64,000 nt of DNA from Acidobacteriaceae bacterium (GTDB taxonomy: Bacteria; Acidobacteriota; Terriglobia; Terriglobales; Acidobacteriaceae). Positions 1-8,613 of the stretch are shown here, piece by piece. Under the pieces are notes generated by a model, which was not told where the DNA came from, searched no databases, and was given only the letters and a program-made list of their open reading frames with translations. Position 1 is the first letter of the stretch, and each line of letters starts with the position of its first letter. The stretch lies in contig CAHJWI010000001.1 in assembly GCA_903642225.1 (NCBI GenBank), positions 124,001-188,000 of the forward strand. Reading direction: 5' to 3'. Both the position numbers and the translations under genes were made by a program.

Positions 1-56
1 CAGCGTGATACATAAGCAAGAGACGGAAGGAAGCGGCCGCAGATGCAGTAGCGGGA

Positions 57-1508
57 TTGGCTCCGCGGTCCGTTCACGACTGCTGCGCATTGCCTTCACC
101 TGAACCTGATTCATTCTACGGAAAGCGAGTTCCCTTGAGCACCGCATCGCCTTTGCCGTTGCAGCCACTGCCGGACGCCGTTGTCTCGAACGAGCAGCAA
201 CTGCTGCTGAAGCAGGAGGTCGCGCTGCGATTGCAGCAGCATCGCCGTCGTCGCCCGCAGGCGGACACCGCGCAGCAGATATTGCCGGGGCGTCAGCCGG
301 TGACGCGGACTGGACCGGGAGGCAGGGTTGCAGAGTCGGTTGCGGCACGGTTTGCGCAGAAGGCGTCATACCGTGAGCTGCTGGCGCGCGAGGCCGAGGT
401 GGCGCTGCGCCAGGCGGAAGCTGCGGCCGAGATTGCAATGCGCAATGCGGAGGCGATTGCGAGTGCACAGCAGCGATTGCTGAACGAGATTGCCGCCTGG
501 AACAAGGTTGCCGTGGAGGCCGCGGCGACAGAGCAGCAGCAGCAAGCCACGGAGACGGCAGTGGCGCCGCCATTTGCGGAGGAAGGCAACACCTGTACAG
601 GACACACCGCAGAGTTGGAAAGTTTTTCGCGGAGCCACACGAGGGCGGTGACGGCGCAGACGCCAGCGGCTATTCAGAGTGTTTCGACTGAGCCGGAAGT
701 GCTGTTTGGCCGTGACTTGCAGGCGATGACGGTGGATGCTGCCGCTGCCGCGACCGGGCAAGTGGAGACGTCGACGGTGGACCCGCTGTTGCTTTTAAAG
801 CAGGAGCCGCAGGAGGCGCCGACGGGGTTGCCGACGAACCTGATCGAGTTTCCACGGCAGTTGGTGGCGGCACGCAAGGCGCGGCCCCGGCTGGCAGAGG
901 GTCCGCTGCTTGAGGAGGCGAACCGGTCGCCGGAGCAGGCGCAGCTGCGCATCTTTGAAGTGGAGCCGGAGTCGTTCAGCACGGTGCCTCTTGCCGTTCA
1001 AGAAAGTGTTCTGCCGGAGTGGTCGAGCATTCGGCTGGATAGCTGGCAGGCGCCGCATGAGACGGCGGTGCCGGATGCGCAGGTGTCGTTGGCGATGCCG
1101 CTGTATACGGCAGCGGTGAGTACGCGATGCATGGCGGCGGCGGTGGACGCGTGCTGCCTGGTGGCGGTGTTTCTGGCGGCGGTGGTGGTGGCGGGGTATG
1201 CGTCGCCGGTGCTGCCGACGGGGGTTGCTGCGGCGGTTGCGGCGGCAGGATCGCTGGGGCTGCTGGGCGTGCTCTACCTGTTGTTCTTCTTTACGTTCAC
1301 GGATGCGACGCCAGGCATGCGGTACGCACGCATTGCGCTGTGCACGTTCAACGATGACAACCCTACGCGGAGCGCGATGCGGCGGCGGCTGCTGGCCACC
1401 GCGCTGAGCGTGGTGCCAATGGGGCTGGGGCTGCTTTGGGCGGCGCTGGATGACGACCGGCTGGGATGGCACGATCGAATTTCGCGAACGTATCAGCGGG
1501 AGTACTGA
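57..1508 (+). CDS. RDD family membrane protein with long charged N-terminal region
   Basis: The last ~130 residues form an RDD domain: an arginine/aspartate-bearing first helix (STRCMAAAVDACC), two strongly hydrophobic segments, the DATPGMRYARI segment and the terminal DRLGWHDRISRT motif. RDD proteins are small integral membrane proteins, some proposed to be transporters; the substrate is not readable here. The first ~350 residues are unusual for the family: Ala/Glu/Gln-rich, with a coiled-coil-like stretch (about residues 95-165) and no membrane segment, so probably a cytoplasmic extension. The reading frame has no ATG near its start; TTG at 57 is the first start and TTG at 135, preceded by a purine-rich run, is a good alternative that removes 26 residues. 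Function unknown. Confidence 0.72.
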   Translation: MAPRSVHDCCALPSPEPDSFYGKRVPLSTASPLPLQPLPDAVVSNEQQLLLKQEVALRLQQHRRRRPQADTAQQILPGRQPVTRTGPGGRVAESVAARFAQKASYRELLAREAEVALRQAEAAAEIAMRNAEAIASAQQRLLNEIAAWNKVAVEAAATEQQQQATETAVAPPFAEEGNTCTGHTAELESFSRSHTRAVTAQTPAAIQSVSTEPEVLFGRDLQAMTVDAAAAATGQVETSTVDPLLLLKQEPQEAPTGLPTNLIEFPRQLVAARKARPRLAEGPLLEEANRSPEQAQLRIFEVEPESFSTVPLAVQESVLPEWSSIRLDSWQAPHETAVPDAQVSLAMPLYTAAVSTRCMAAAVDACCLVAVFLAAVVVAGYASPVLPTGVAAAVAAAGSLGLLGVLYLLFFFTFTDATPGMRYARIALCTFNDDNPTRSAMRRRLLATALSVVPMGLGLLWAALDDDRLGWHDRISRTYQREY

Positions 1509-1571
1509 GCCAAAAATCCCATGCCTCCACGGAGGAGACATGGGGCCCAGGTCGTTCAACGTCTTGCGAAG

Positions 1572-1856
1572 TTAGTTGTTCCAGCGGATGAGTTCATCCG
1601 GCTGCATGGAGACGTGAACGGCTTCGCCACGGCCGAGTTGCTGTGCCAGCAGGAAGGCCGTTTCCGAGCGATCGATTGCCAGAAACTTCTCTACGACGCG
1701 GTCGCGCGTCCAGCCGGTGCAGACCTGCAGCGAGCCATAGCGACGGCGGCGGTCCGGTGATGCGTATGTGGCCTTGATATTGAAGAGGCTTTCCGTGGTT
1801 TCGAGTTGTTCGGCGGAGAGCGTGCTGGCGGCTGACGAGATGGTGAAAGTGCGCAT
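1572..1856 (-). CDS. small hypothetical protein (94 aa)
   Basis: A 94-residue soluble protein with no signal peptide or membrane segment. It starts with ATG and has an AAGGAAG Shine-Dalgarno about 8 bases upstream, which supports it as a real gene. Arg/Tyr-rich in the middle (DRRRRYGSLQVC) and acidic at the C-terminus. It runs in the same direction as the small gene at 1905-2159. I do not recognise the family. Confidence 0.6.
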   Translation of the reverse strand: MRTFTISSAASTLSAEQLETTESLFNIKATYASPDRRRRYGSLQVCTGWTRDRVVEKFLAIDRSETAFLLAQQLGRGEAVHVSMQPDELIRWNN

Positions 1857-1904
1857 GCTATGGCTTCCTTTGTGGCAGGTATGCTGCAGGGTTTGCGGCG
1901 CCGC

Positions 1905-2159
1905 TTAGTTTGCGAGCGCGACGACGGAGGCCGGTGCCGGCATGGTCTGGAGCACCTGGATCATGGCGTCTTCGGAGTCGAGCAGGGCGGTGCGCACAGC
2001 TGCATCTTCTGCGGCGTGGGCGGCGGCGCAAGGTTCCTCGTCTTTAAAGAAGTGGCTTAGTTCTCGCTCTTCGGCCATGCTGATGGCTTGGCGCACGTGG
2101 GCAATAGCGTCGGCGACGTGAGCCTGTGCGGCAGATGGGTTTTGGTTGGTGTCGATCAT
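1905..2159 (-). CDS. small hypothetical protein, Ala-rich helical (84 aa)
   Basis: The frame is open further upstream, but an ATG at 2159 preceded by a GGGAG ribosome site gives a compact 84-residue protein. The product is Ala/His/Glu-rich and probably all-helical (HVADAIAHVRQAISMAEERE), with no membrane segment. Upstream sequence in this frame overlaps the antisense of the reductase gene at 2234 and has no coding look, so the short start is preferred. Unknown function. Confidence 0.55.
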   Translation of the reverse strand: MIDTNQNPSAAQAHVADAIAHVRQAISMAEERELSHFFKDEEPCAAAHAAEDAAVRTALLDSEDAMIQVLQTMPAPASVVALAN

Positions 2160-2233
2160 GTTCTTGGCTCCCGGCGTCTTGTTGCTGCCTGCCTGATGTA
2201 TCGGCGGCTGCGACGAAATGCTGAGCCGAAGAG

Positions 2234-3088
2234 TTACCGGGCTGGTTTGAGACCGACCATCTTTGCGATAAATCTGTCTGTCATGCGCTTGGGAAGGAGG
2301 CGCGGCAAGGTCCACTCCCTGAATTTGCGCGGGATGACCAGGTATTTGAGCCTGGGTGTGGAGGCAGTGATGGCCTTCCATGTGCTGTCTGCGACGCGGC
2401 TGGCGGGCAGGCCGCTTTTGCCGAGCTTTGTAAAGATCTGGTCGACGTTGGCGAGGGCTGGGCCGTAGGGGGTGGAGGCGTACTGCGCGAAGTCGCTGTC
2501 GTCTGCCTTTTGCCAGATGGGGGTGACGATGGCACCGGGAGCGATGATGCTGACCTGGATGCCGAAGAGGAGAAGTTCGCGGCGCAGGGCTTCAGACATG
2601 CCCTCAAGCGCGTGCTTTGAGGCGGAGTACGCACCCATAAAGGGGAAGGCGGTGCTGCCGGCGACGGACGACATCTGCACAATGCGGCCGGGCTTGCCGG
2701 TGCGGCTCTTGTCTGTGCCGAGCAGGGACGCAAAGGCCTGGGTGACCATGGTGGGCCCGATGAAATTGACCTCCATCTGGAAGCGGAGCTTATCGATGGG
2801 CAGGTAGAGCATGGGGCCGCCGACGACCAGGCCGGCGTTGTTGACGAGGCCCTGCAGGGTGCGGTTGCCGAGAGCCTGGGCGACCTGTGCGGCAGCGCGA
2901 CCGATGGCGTCGGCGTCGGTGACGTCGAAGATAAGCGGGGTGATGCCGAGAGAGGAGAGGCGTTCCGCGTCGGCCTGCTTGCGAACGCTGCCGAAGACCT
3001 GCCAACCATTTTTTACGAAGCGCTCCGCGATGGCGAGGCCAATGCCGGTGGAGGCACCGGTGACGACGATGGAGTTCTGGTCGGGCAT
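2234..3088 (-). CDS. short-chain dehydrogenase/reductase (SDR)
   Basis: A classical SDR of 284 residues. Visible motifs are the N-terminal Rossmann glycine motif TGASTGIG, the structural NNAG motif, the catalytic serine in MSSVAGS and the YSASK active-site pair. The C-terminal ~80 residues are basic (KLGKSGLPASRVADSTWKAI onward), typical of SDRs acting on lipophilic alcohols or ketones. Cytoplasmic, NAD(P)-dependent; substrate unknown. It is transcribed divergently from hemB across about 80 bases. Confidence 0.88.
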   Translation of the reverse strand: MPDQNSIVVTGASTGIGLAIAERFVKNGWQVFGSVRKQADAERLSSLGITPLIFDVTDADAIGRAAAQVAQALGNRTLQGLVNNAGLVVGGPMLYLPIDKLRFQMEVNFIGPTMVTQAFASLLGTDKSRTGKPGRIVQMSSVAGSTAFPFMGAYSASKHALEGMSEALRRELLLFGIQVSIIAPGAIVTPIWQKADDSDFAQYASTPYGPALANVDQIFTKLGKSGLPASRVADSTWKAITASTPRLKYLVIPRKFREWTLPRLLPKRMTDRFIAKMVGLKPAR

Positions 3089-3171
3089 GGGTGAGGTCCT
3101 CGGGTTCTGAAGCTCTGAGCTACACCGTTTTGATGAGGGGTTGCTGAGAAACGGACCAGTAGAATCGGGGT

Positions 3172-4161
3172 ATGCAGTTTCCTGTAACGCGGCTTCGGCG
3201 TTTGCGCAGCACCGAGGCTATGCGGTCGCTGGTGCGCGAAACGCATCTGCGGCCGTCCGCGTTGATCTATCCACTGTTTATCTGTCCGGGTGAGGGTGTG
3301 CGAAAGCCGATCGGGTCGATGCCGGGAGTGTTTAATCTGTCGATCGACGAGGCGATGAAGGAAGCGGAAGAGTGCGTTGCGCTGGGGATTGGCGGCCTGC
3401 TGCTGTTCGGATTGCCGGCGGAGAAGGATGAACTGGGCACCGGAGCGTATGCCGAGGACGGCATTGTGCAACGGGCGCTGCGGGCGTTCAAGGCGAACCG
3501 TGCCCTGGACGGGCTGGTGCAGATTGCGGACGTTTGCCTGTGTGAGTATACGAGCCACGGTCACTGCGGCGTGCTGACGGTGGATGGGGATCATGCGCAT
3601 GTGGAGAACGACGCTTCCCTGCCGCTGCTGGCACGGACGGCGGCGAGCCTGGCGCGTGCGGGTGCGGACGTGATTGCACCGAGCGACATGATGGACGGGC
3701 GGGTTGCGGCGATGCGCGATGCAATGGATGCGGCCGGGTGTGAGGGGACGCCGATCATGAGTTATGCGGCGAAGTTTGCGTCGGCGTTCTATGGGCCGTT
3801 TCGTGAGGCGGCGGACAGTGCGCCGCAGGTGGGGGACCGGCGCGGCTACCAGATGGATGGGGCGAACATTCGCGAGGCGATGCGGGAGATCGAGCAGGAT
3901 GTTGCGGAGGGCGCGGACATGCTTCTGATGAAACCTGCGGGGCCGTACCTGGATGTGATCCGGGCGGCGCGGGAGAGGTTTGACCTGCCACTGGGGGCGT
4001 ACCAGGTGAGCGGCGAGTACAGCATGCTGCATGCGGCGTTTGAGCGGGGGTGGCTGGACCGGGACCGCGCGATGTTGGAGAGTTTGTTGAGTATTCGGCG
4101 GGCGGGCGCGGAGTTTATCGTGACGTATTTTGCGAAGGATGCGGCGCGCTTGCTGGGCTGA
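3172..4161 (+). CDS. hemB: delta-aminolevulinic acid dehydratase (porphobilinogen synthase)
   Basis: Condenses two 5-aminolevulinate molecules to porphobilinogen in tetrapyrrole synthesis. The 329-residue length fits the family. The metal-binding cysteine cluster reads [13 protein letters not shown] (three Cys, hence a zinc-type enzyme by family knowledge), and both active-site lysines are present: [13 protein letters not shown] and the Schiff-base lysine in [13 protein letters not shown]. The ATG at 3172 gives the expected N-terminus ([11 protein letters not shown]). The gene ends three bases from the convergent Uma2 pseudogene. High confidence. Confidence 0.97.
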   Translation: MQFPVTRLRRLRSTEAMRSLVRETHLRPSALIYPLFICPGEGVRKPIGSMPGVFNLSIDEAMKEAEECVALGIGGLLLFGLPAEKDELGTGAYAEDGIVQRALRAFKANRALDGLVQIADVCLCEYTSHGHCGVLTVDGDHAHVENDASLPLLARTAASLARAGADVIAPSDMMDGRVAAMRDAMDAAGCEGTPIMSYAAKFASAFYGPFREAADSAPQVGDRRGYQMDGANIREAMREIEQDVAEGADMLLMKPAGPYLDVIRAARERFDLPLGAYQVSGEYSMLHAAFERGWLDRDRAMLESLLSIRRAGAEFIVTYFAKDAARLLG

Positions 4162-4163
4162 GT

Positions 4164-4700
4164 TCAGCCGTTTGTGCGTGTCAGTTCATCCAGTTCCGCA
4201 AAGATTTCCGCGACTGACAGGCGGACTGCCGAGCCGGCGAGAACGAGGTGCGGCGCATCGATTCTTCGGAGACCCTGTTCTGATCCGCTCCAGATGCGGC
4301 GACCGACGGGATCGAAGATCCAGACATTCTGCACACCCATGGCCATGTAGTCCTCGACGCGGTCGTGCATGTCCAGCAGGGTGTCGTCTGGCGAGAGCAC
4401 CTCGATGCAGAGTGCCGGAGCTGTAGTAACGACATCGCCAGCAGGGTCTGTCGCAGCGACGACACAGACATCCGGAACACGGAAGCGTGTTGGGCGGACC
4501 TGCACTCATTGCTCCGTGAGGGCGAAATAGCCCCAGGCGCGGCGGTTGGCGTGAAAGATGGCCGCGAGAAGCATCTGCAACGCGGCGTGTGGACGTGTTC
4601 CCACGTGGCGCTCCTTTGTCGCGCCGTCGACGTAGTCCACGTCGGGGCTGTAGCTGGTGTGCAGGTACTCCTCAACGGGGATAAAGGTCGTGGTCGCCAT
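4164..4700 (-). pseudogene. Uma2-family (DUF820) gene interrupted by an in-frame TGA
   Basis: Read from ATG at 4700, the product begins MATTTFIPVEEYLHTSY and matches the intact neighbour at 4738-5271 almost from residue 1. After LTEQ at residue 64 comes a TGA (4506-4508); the same frame then continues VQVRPTRFRVPDV to the natural end. The neighbour has Arg at exactly this position (LTEQRVQV), so this is a nonsense change, with no frameshift. Re-initiation at the GTG immediately after the stop could yield the 113-residue C-terminal half, but that lacks the N-terminal part of the PD-(D/E)XK-like fold. Most likely a recently inactivated tandem duplicate. Confidence 0.85.
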
Positions 4701-4737
4701 GTGGATGGTATGCGCGCTCTGGTAGCAGGAACTTCGA

Positions 4738-5271
4738 TCAGGCTGTGGGTGCTTCGTCGATCTCTTCGAAGATCTCGGCAACGGAGATGTGCACTGGGGT
4801 TCCTGGAAGTGTGAGGACGTCGCCTCGCAGCTGAACGGGATCACCAGAGGCGTCCATGATGTGGATCTGGCGGGATTCGGGGTCAATAATCCAGACGTAC
4901 GGCGTACCCATGCCAATGAAGTCGCGTGCGCGGACAAGCGTGCGCTGAAAACGGTCTTCCGGCGAGAGAACCTCAACGCAGAGCACAGGCGGCGTGTTCA
5001 GGATGGGGATGATGGGGTCGGTGGAGCGGACCGCGCAGACATCCGGAACGCGAAAGCGGCCGGGGGTGACCTGGACGCGCTGTTCGGTAAGGGAGCGCAG
5101 GCCCCAGTCTTTGCGATGTTGCTTGAAGATCGTGACGATCATTCCCTGCACGAGGCTGTGCCACTGTTCGCCCAAGTTGCGCTCCTGCAGTTCGCCGTCG
5201 ACGTAGTCCACGTCGGGGCGGTAGCTGGTGTGGAGGTACTCCTCAACCGGAATGAACGTTGCCGTCGCCAT
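4738..5271 (-). CDS. Uma2 family protein (DUF820, PD-(D/E)XK-like fold)
   Basis: A 177-residue protein of the Uma2/DUF820 family, which has a restriction-endonuclease-like fold; the family is abundant in cyanobacteria and acidobacteria and its biological role is not established. Visible features: the N-terminal FIPVEEYLHTSY, the VDYVDGELQER strand, FRVPDVCAV, the conserved CVEVLSPED core (Glu and Asp positions) and VWIIDPESRQI. Intact, unlike its tandem copy just downstream; the two share near-identical N-termini, so they arose by local duplication. Confidence 0.85.
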   Translation of the reverse strand: MATATFIPVEEYLHTSYRPDVDYVDGELQERNLGEQWHSLVQGMIVTIFKQHRKDWGLRSLTEQRVQVTPGRFRVPDVCAVRSTDPIIPILNTPPVLCVEVLSPEDRFQRTLVRARDFIGMGTPYVWIIDPESRQIHIMDASGDPVQLRGDVLTLPGTPVHISVAEIFEEIDEAPTA

Positions 5272-5407
5272 GGTGTAGGTAGTATGACGCTGAATTGGGC
5301 GGTATGCACGGCGAATACGGTCGCGGGCGTAAACTTGTAAAGGTTGCGCGGGCTGAGGTCTGCGCTGTGGAAGTGGGCTGGCGAGGGCCGGCAGAGGAGC
5401 TTTGAGC

Positions 5408-6838
5408 GTGGCAGATCAGGTGTTCGACGTTGCAGTCATTGGTGGTGGTCCGGCTGGGTACAGCTGTGCGTTTCGGGCGGCTCAGTATGGGTTGAAGGTG
5501 GCGTTGCTGGAGAAGACGGACAAGCTTGGCGGGACGTGCCTGCACGTGGGCTGCGTGCCGACCAAGGCGATGCTGTTCAGCGCGGAGATTTTCGACCATG
5601 CCAAGGAAGGCGGCATGTACGGCATCGACGGCATCAGCGAGGGGACGATCAACTGGCCGCAGGTGCTGAAGCGCAAGGGCGACATCATTAACAAGCACGT
5701 GGGCGGGCTGCAGTACCTGGTGAAGAAGAACAAGGTGACGCTGCTGCGCGGCGCAGGCGCGCTGGCGGGCGCGGCGAAGGACGGCGTGTTCTCGGTGAAC
5801 GTGGATGACGGCGGAAAGACCAGCACGGTGCAGGCGAAGAAGGTGGTACTGGCGACGGGGTCGGATGCGCGGATAATTCCGGGATACACGCCGGATGACA
5901 AGATTTTGACGAACATCGAAATACTGTCGCTGGAGAAGCTGCCGAAGTCGCTGGTGGTGATCGGGTCGGGCGCGGTGGGCGTGGAGTTTGCGAGCGTGTT
6001 CAACAGCTTCAACGTGCCGGTGACGATCATCGAGATGGCGGACCGCGTGGTACCGGCGGAAGATGCCGAGGTGAGCAAGGAGTTTGCGCGGCAATACAAG
6101 AAGAAGGGGATCACCGTTCATACGTCGGCCAAGATGGACAAGATCGAGAAGACGGATGAGGGCGTGAAGGTGCACTTTGCGACCAGTGACGGCAAGGACA
6201 ATATCCTTGAAGCGGACAAGGTGCTGATTGCGATTGGGCGTGCACCGCGGACGGCCAATGTTGGGCTGGAGACGGTGAAGGTCGAGATGGACAGGACGTC
6301 GGTGAAGGTGGACGACCACTTTGAGACGACGGAGCCGGGGCTCTACGCCATTGGCGATATTGTTGCCGGATTGCCGCTGCTGGCGCACGGCGGGTCGATG
6401 GCGGGTGCCGTGGCTGCGGCGCACATGGCGGGCAAGCCGTATAAGCCTGTCACGCGCAATCGCATCCCCGCGTGCACCTACTGCGAGCCGCAGATCGGGT
6501 CGGTGGGGCTGACGGAGCAGATGGCGCGCGACATGGCGGCGGACAAGGGATGGACGATCAAGGTGGGCAAGTTCCCGCTGGCCGGCAACAGCAAGGCGAC
6601 GATCCTGAATGCGCACGACGGGTTCGTGAAGGTGATTGCGGATGAGAAGTACGGCGAGATCCTTGGCGTCCACATCATCGGGCCTTATGCGACGGAGTTG
6701 ATTGCGGAGGCGGTAACGGCGATCGAGGGCGAGATGACGATTGACGAAATGATGTTTACGCAGCACGCGCACCCGACGCTGAGCGAGAGCCTGCTGGATG
6801 GGTTTGCGAGTGTCAAGGGGATGAGCCTGAACGCATAG
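5408..6838 (+). CDS. lpdA: dihydrolipoyl dehydrogenase (E3)
   Basis: Flavoprotein that reoxidises dihydrolipoyl groups of 2-oxo-acid dehydrogenase complexes or glycine cleavage using NAD+. Seen: FAD-binding VIGGGPAGYSC, redox disulfide GGTCLHVGCVPTKAML, a second Rossmann motif VVIGSGAVGVEFAS, the FAD motif LYAIGDIVAGLPLLAH and the C-terminal His-Glu dyad HAHPTLSE. I chose GTG at 5408 because AGAGGAG ends 8 bases before it; the TTG at 5402 lies only two bases from that site. No E1/E2 genes are nearby, so it probably serves several complexes. A hairpin terminator follows. Confidence 0.97.
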   Translation: MADQVFDVAVIGGGPAGYSCAFRAAQYGLKVALLEKTDKLGGTCLHVGCVPTKAMLFSAEIFDHAKEGGMYGIDGISEGTINWPQVLKRKGDIINKHVGGLQYLVKKNKVTLLRGAGALAGAAKDGVFSVNVDDGGKTSTVQAKKVVLATGSDARIIPGYTPDDKILTNIEILSLEKLPKSLVVIGSGAVGVEFASVFNSFNVPVTIIEMADRVVPAEDAEVSKEFARQYKKKGITVHTSAKMDKIEKTDEGVKVHFATSDGKDNILEADKVLIAIGRAPRTANVGLETVKVEMDRTSVKVDDHFETTEPGLYAIGDIVAGLPLLAHGGSMAGAVAAAHMAGKPYKPVTRNRIPACTYCEPQIGSVGLTEQMARDMAADKGWTIKVGKFPLAGNSKATILNAHDGFVKVIADEKYGEILGVHIIGPYATELIAEAVTAIEGEMTIDEMMFTQHAHPTLSESLLDGFASVKGMSLNA

Positions 6839-6867
6839 GTACGTTGCTCATGCTGGCTGCAATGCTG

Positions 6868-6897
6868 CAACGGGATGCCACACGTGGTGTCCCGTTG
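6868..6897. terminator. hairpin terminator between convergent genes
   Basis: CAACGGGA at 6868-6875 pairs with TCCCGTTG at 6890-6897; two G-T wobbles and an inner CCAC/GTGG extend the stem to 14 pairs. T-rich sequence (TTGTTGTTT) follows on the + strand. It lies between lpdA and the convergent gene ending at 6902, and could serve both. Confidence 0.75.
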
Positions 6898-6901
6898 TTG
6901 T

Positions 6902-7777
6902 TTATGCGCCGGGCTGTATTTGCTTCGGGATTACGGGAGCATAGGGTGACGGTGGCAGCGAGGTGTTGCCCTGCCGGTATCGACGTGTGCGGCGTGCGGC
7001 GGGTGCGGGTAGTGCCTGGCCATCGGTGGGAACGGCTGCCTTGCGAGCGGCGTCGCTGCTGAGCAGATCCGCTGACCAGTAGCGGGTAAGCGCCGTGCTG
7101 TGCAGGTCGGCTGCGTGGGTGGCAAGGACGTCTGCAAATGTTCGCTCGGGCATGGCTGCCAGCACGCGGACCCAACCGTGGGTGTGGGTTGCGTGGAAGG
7201 GTGCGGTGGAACCGCTGATGCGGCGCAGGAAGTTTCGCAGGCTTTGCGCGACGCTTTCCTCGGCGATGTCCAAGGGTAGCCGTTCCAGAGCGAGCCATGC
7301 AAAGCGCAGGTGATCGCCATGTCGAAAATCCTGCGCGCGCAGTTCACCGGCGGTGAAGCGATGGAGGAAGTCGCCGTCGGACAGGTGTGCCGAGGCAAAG
7401 TGGATGCCGTGAGCCTGTGCAGCAGACATGGCGGCCTGGGTGAGCAGCAGGTTGGCGGCGGCAGCCTGGATGGCAACCTCACTGGTGGGAGCCAGGTGCG
7501 GAAAGGCGTGGCGCTCCGCCTGGGCGCGACGCTCCTGCTGTAGCTGGACGGAGCTTTGCGCGGTGCGCCGGTCGAAGCCGTCCATGGGCAGCACTACTGC
7601 GCAGCATGCGACGAAGACAACGAACGGCAGCAGAAGCAAGACAAGGCTTGTGGAAGTGAAAAGGGCCAGGCTGACGAGAGCTGTCACCAGGGCAAGGCCG
7701 GCCAGCATCAGCTTCAACGTGCGCGTCTCACGCCGCCGCTGCGTGTTGACACTTGCGCTGCTGGTGAGGAGCGACAT
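6902..7777 (-). CDS. hypothetical protein with N-terminal membrane hairpin
   Basis: 291 residues. Residues ~22-66 form two closely spaced hydrophobic helices (LMLAGLALVTALVSLALF, then LVLLLLPFVVFVACCAVVL), followed by a basic/Gln-rich linker and a soluble C-terminal domain. That domain contains DFRHGDHLRFAWLALERL and later FHATHTHGWVRVLAAM, a pattern I recall from small uncharacterised bacterial proteins with an F-x-H-x-D-H-x-R-x-AW signature; the fusion to a membrane anchor is what I can add. Function unknown. Convergent with lpdA. Confidence 0.65.
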   Translation of the reverse strand: MSLLTSSASVNTQRRRETRTLKLMLAGLALVTALVSLALFTSTSLVLLLLPFVVFVACCAVVLPMDGFDRRTAQSSVQLQQERRAQAERHAFPHLAPTSEVAIQAAAANLLLTQAAMSAAQAHGIHFASAHLSDGDFLHRFTAGELRAQDFRHGDHLRFAWLALERLPLDIAEESVAQSLRNFLRRISGSTAPFHATHTHGWVRVLAAMPERTFADVLATHAADLHSTALTRYWSADLLSSDAARKAAVPTDGQALPAPAARRTRRYRQGNTSLPPSPYAPVIPKQIQPGA

Positions 7778-7878
7778 GGTTCGGCTATCTTGGCAGAAAA
7801 AAGTTCTTTCTGGTGAGAGATGTGCGTTGAACTGTCAATTTGGGTACGGCATGAAGGTCCTCGTTGGGGAGCCAGGAA

Positions 7879-8469
7879 TCAGTGCTGTTTTTTACGCGAA
7901 CCTTCAATCAAAATGTCGACGATCCTGCGCGCACTGTCTTTCCACCCGGGCACTGCTGTTGTATGGAAGACGCCGATCAGGGCACGGATAAGGTCGTCAG
8001 GATCTGTGCCCTCTCGAAGGTCGCCAGCAGCGACGGCGCGTTGCGCCAACCGGCGAAAGGTGTCGTGGATCATGCCGCGCGAACCCTCGATGAGACGGGA
8101 GGCTCCCCCTGGAACGGTATCCATGGCCGGCAGGATCAGCCATTTTTTCGCGACGTGATCGATGAACAGCATCATCCAGCTGCGCAATGCCGGCAGCGGC
8201 GGCAGCGTGGACGCGTAGCGCTCTCCAGCCGCAGTGAGCTTCGCCACCTCGCTTCGATACACCTCTTCGATGAGGGCGTGGCGTGTGGGGAAGTGGCGAT
8301 ACAGGGTGCCGGGTCCGATTTTTGCGCGGCGAGCGATGTCGTCCATCGTTGCCGCTGCTCCGTGGTCCGTGAAGGCCTGCCGCGCCACTTCCAGGATGCG
8401 TTCGCGATTTCGCTGCCCGTCTGCGCGGGGCTTGCGCGCCGGTTGCGGGTTTGGCAGAGCGGGGGCCAT
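7879..8469 (-). CDS. TetR family transcriptional regulator
   Basis: A 196-residue TetR-type repressor. The N-terminal ~65 residues carry the helix-turn-helix: RERILEVARQAFTDHGAAAT, MDDIARRAKIGPGTLYRHFP, with the typical LIEEVYRSE connector. The remaining helices form a variable ligand-binding/dimerisation domain; no ligand can be read. Divergent from the SDR gene at 8614, with palindromic sites between them, so it most likely represses that gene and itself. Confidence 0.93.
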   Translation of the reverse strand: MAPALPNPQPARKPRADGQRNRERILEVARQAFTDHGAAATMDDIARRAKIGPGTLYRHFPTRHALIEEVYRSEVAKLTAAGERYASTLPPLPALRSWMMLFIDHVAKKWLILPAMDTVPGGASRLIEGSRGMIHDTFRRLAQRAVAAGDLREGTDPDDLIRALIGVFHTTAVPGWKDSARRIVDILIEGSRKKQH

Positions 8470-8508
8470 CAGCTACAGTTTCGCAGAAATGCTGCAACCG
8501 GAGGGGAT

Positions 8509-8544
8509 CTCCGCTAATCTTATAAGCGGAGTCTGTCTCCGTTT
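8509..8544. promoter_or_regulatory. candidate TetR operator
   Basis: Two overlapping inverted repeats lie in the divergent spacer. CTCCGCT (8509-8515) pairs with AGCGGAG (8525-8531) across 9 bases. AAGCGGA (8524-8530) pairs imperfectly (6 of 7) with TCCGTTT (8538-8544) across 7 bases; this A/T-ended CGGA..TCCG layout resembles known TetR-type operators. TCCGCTAA recurs at 8554-8561. Placement between the regulator and its divergent neighbour supports the assignment; binding is inferred. Confidence 0.6.
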
Positions 8545-8613
8545 TCTGGCGGGTCCGCTAAAGGGCCCACAGGTTTGACAAGGCGGGGAAGATGAATGGA
8601 AAGGGATAAGACG

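Noticed and set aside
4506..4508. TGA in the Uma2 gene as selenocysteine
   Set aside because: The twin gene has Arg here, Uma2 is not a selenoprotein family and no SECIS-like hairpin was seen.
5243..6772. 509-codon minus-strand frame opposite lpdA
   Set aside because: His/Arg/Leu-rich shadow; the + strand encodes an unmistakable dihydrolipoyl dehydrogenase.
8575..8580. TTGACA as a -35 box for the SDR gene at 8614
   Set aside because: No -10-like hexamer at a 16-18 base spacing; the hexamer is too near the start codon.
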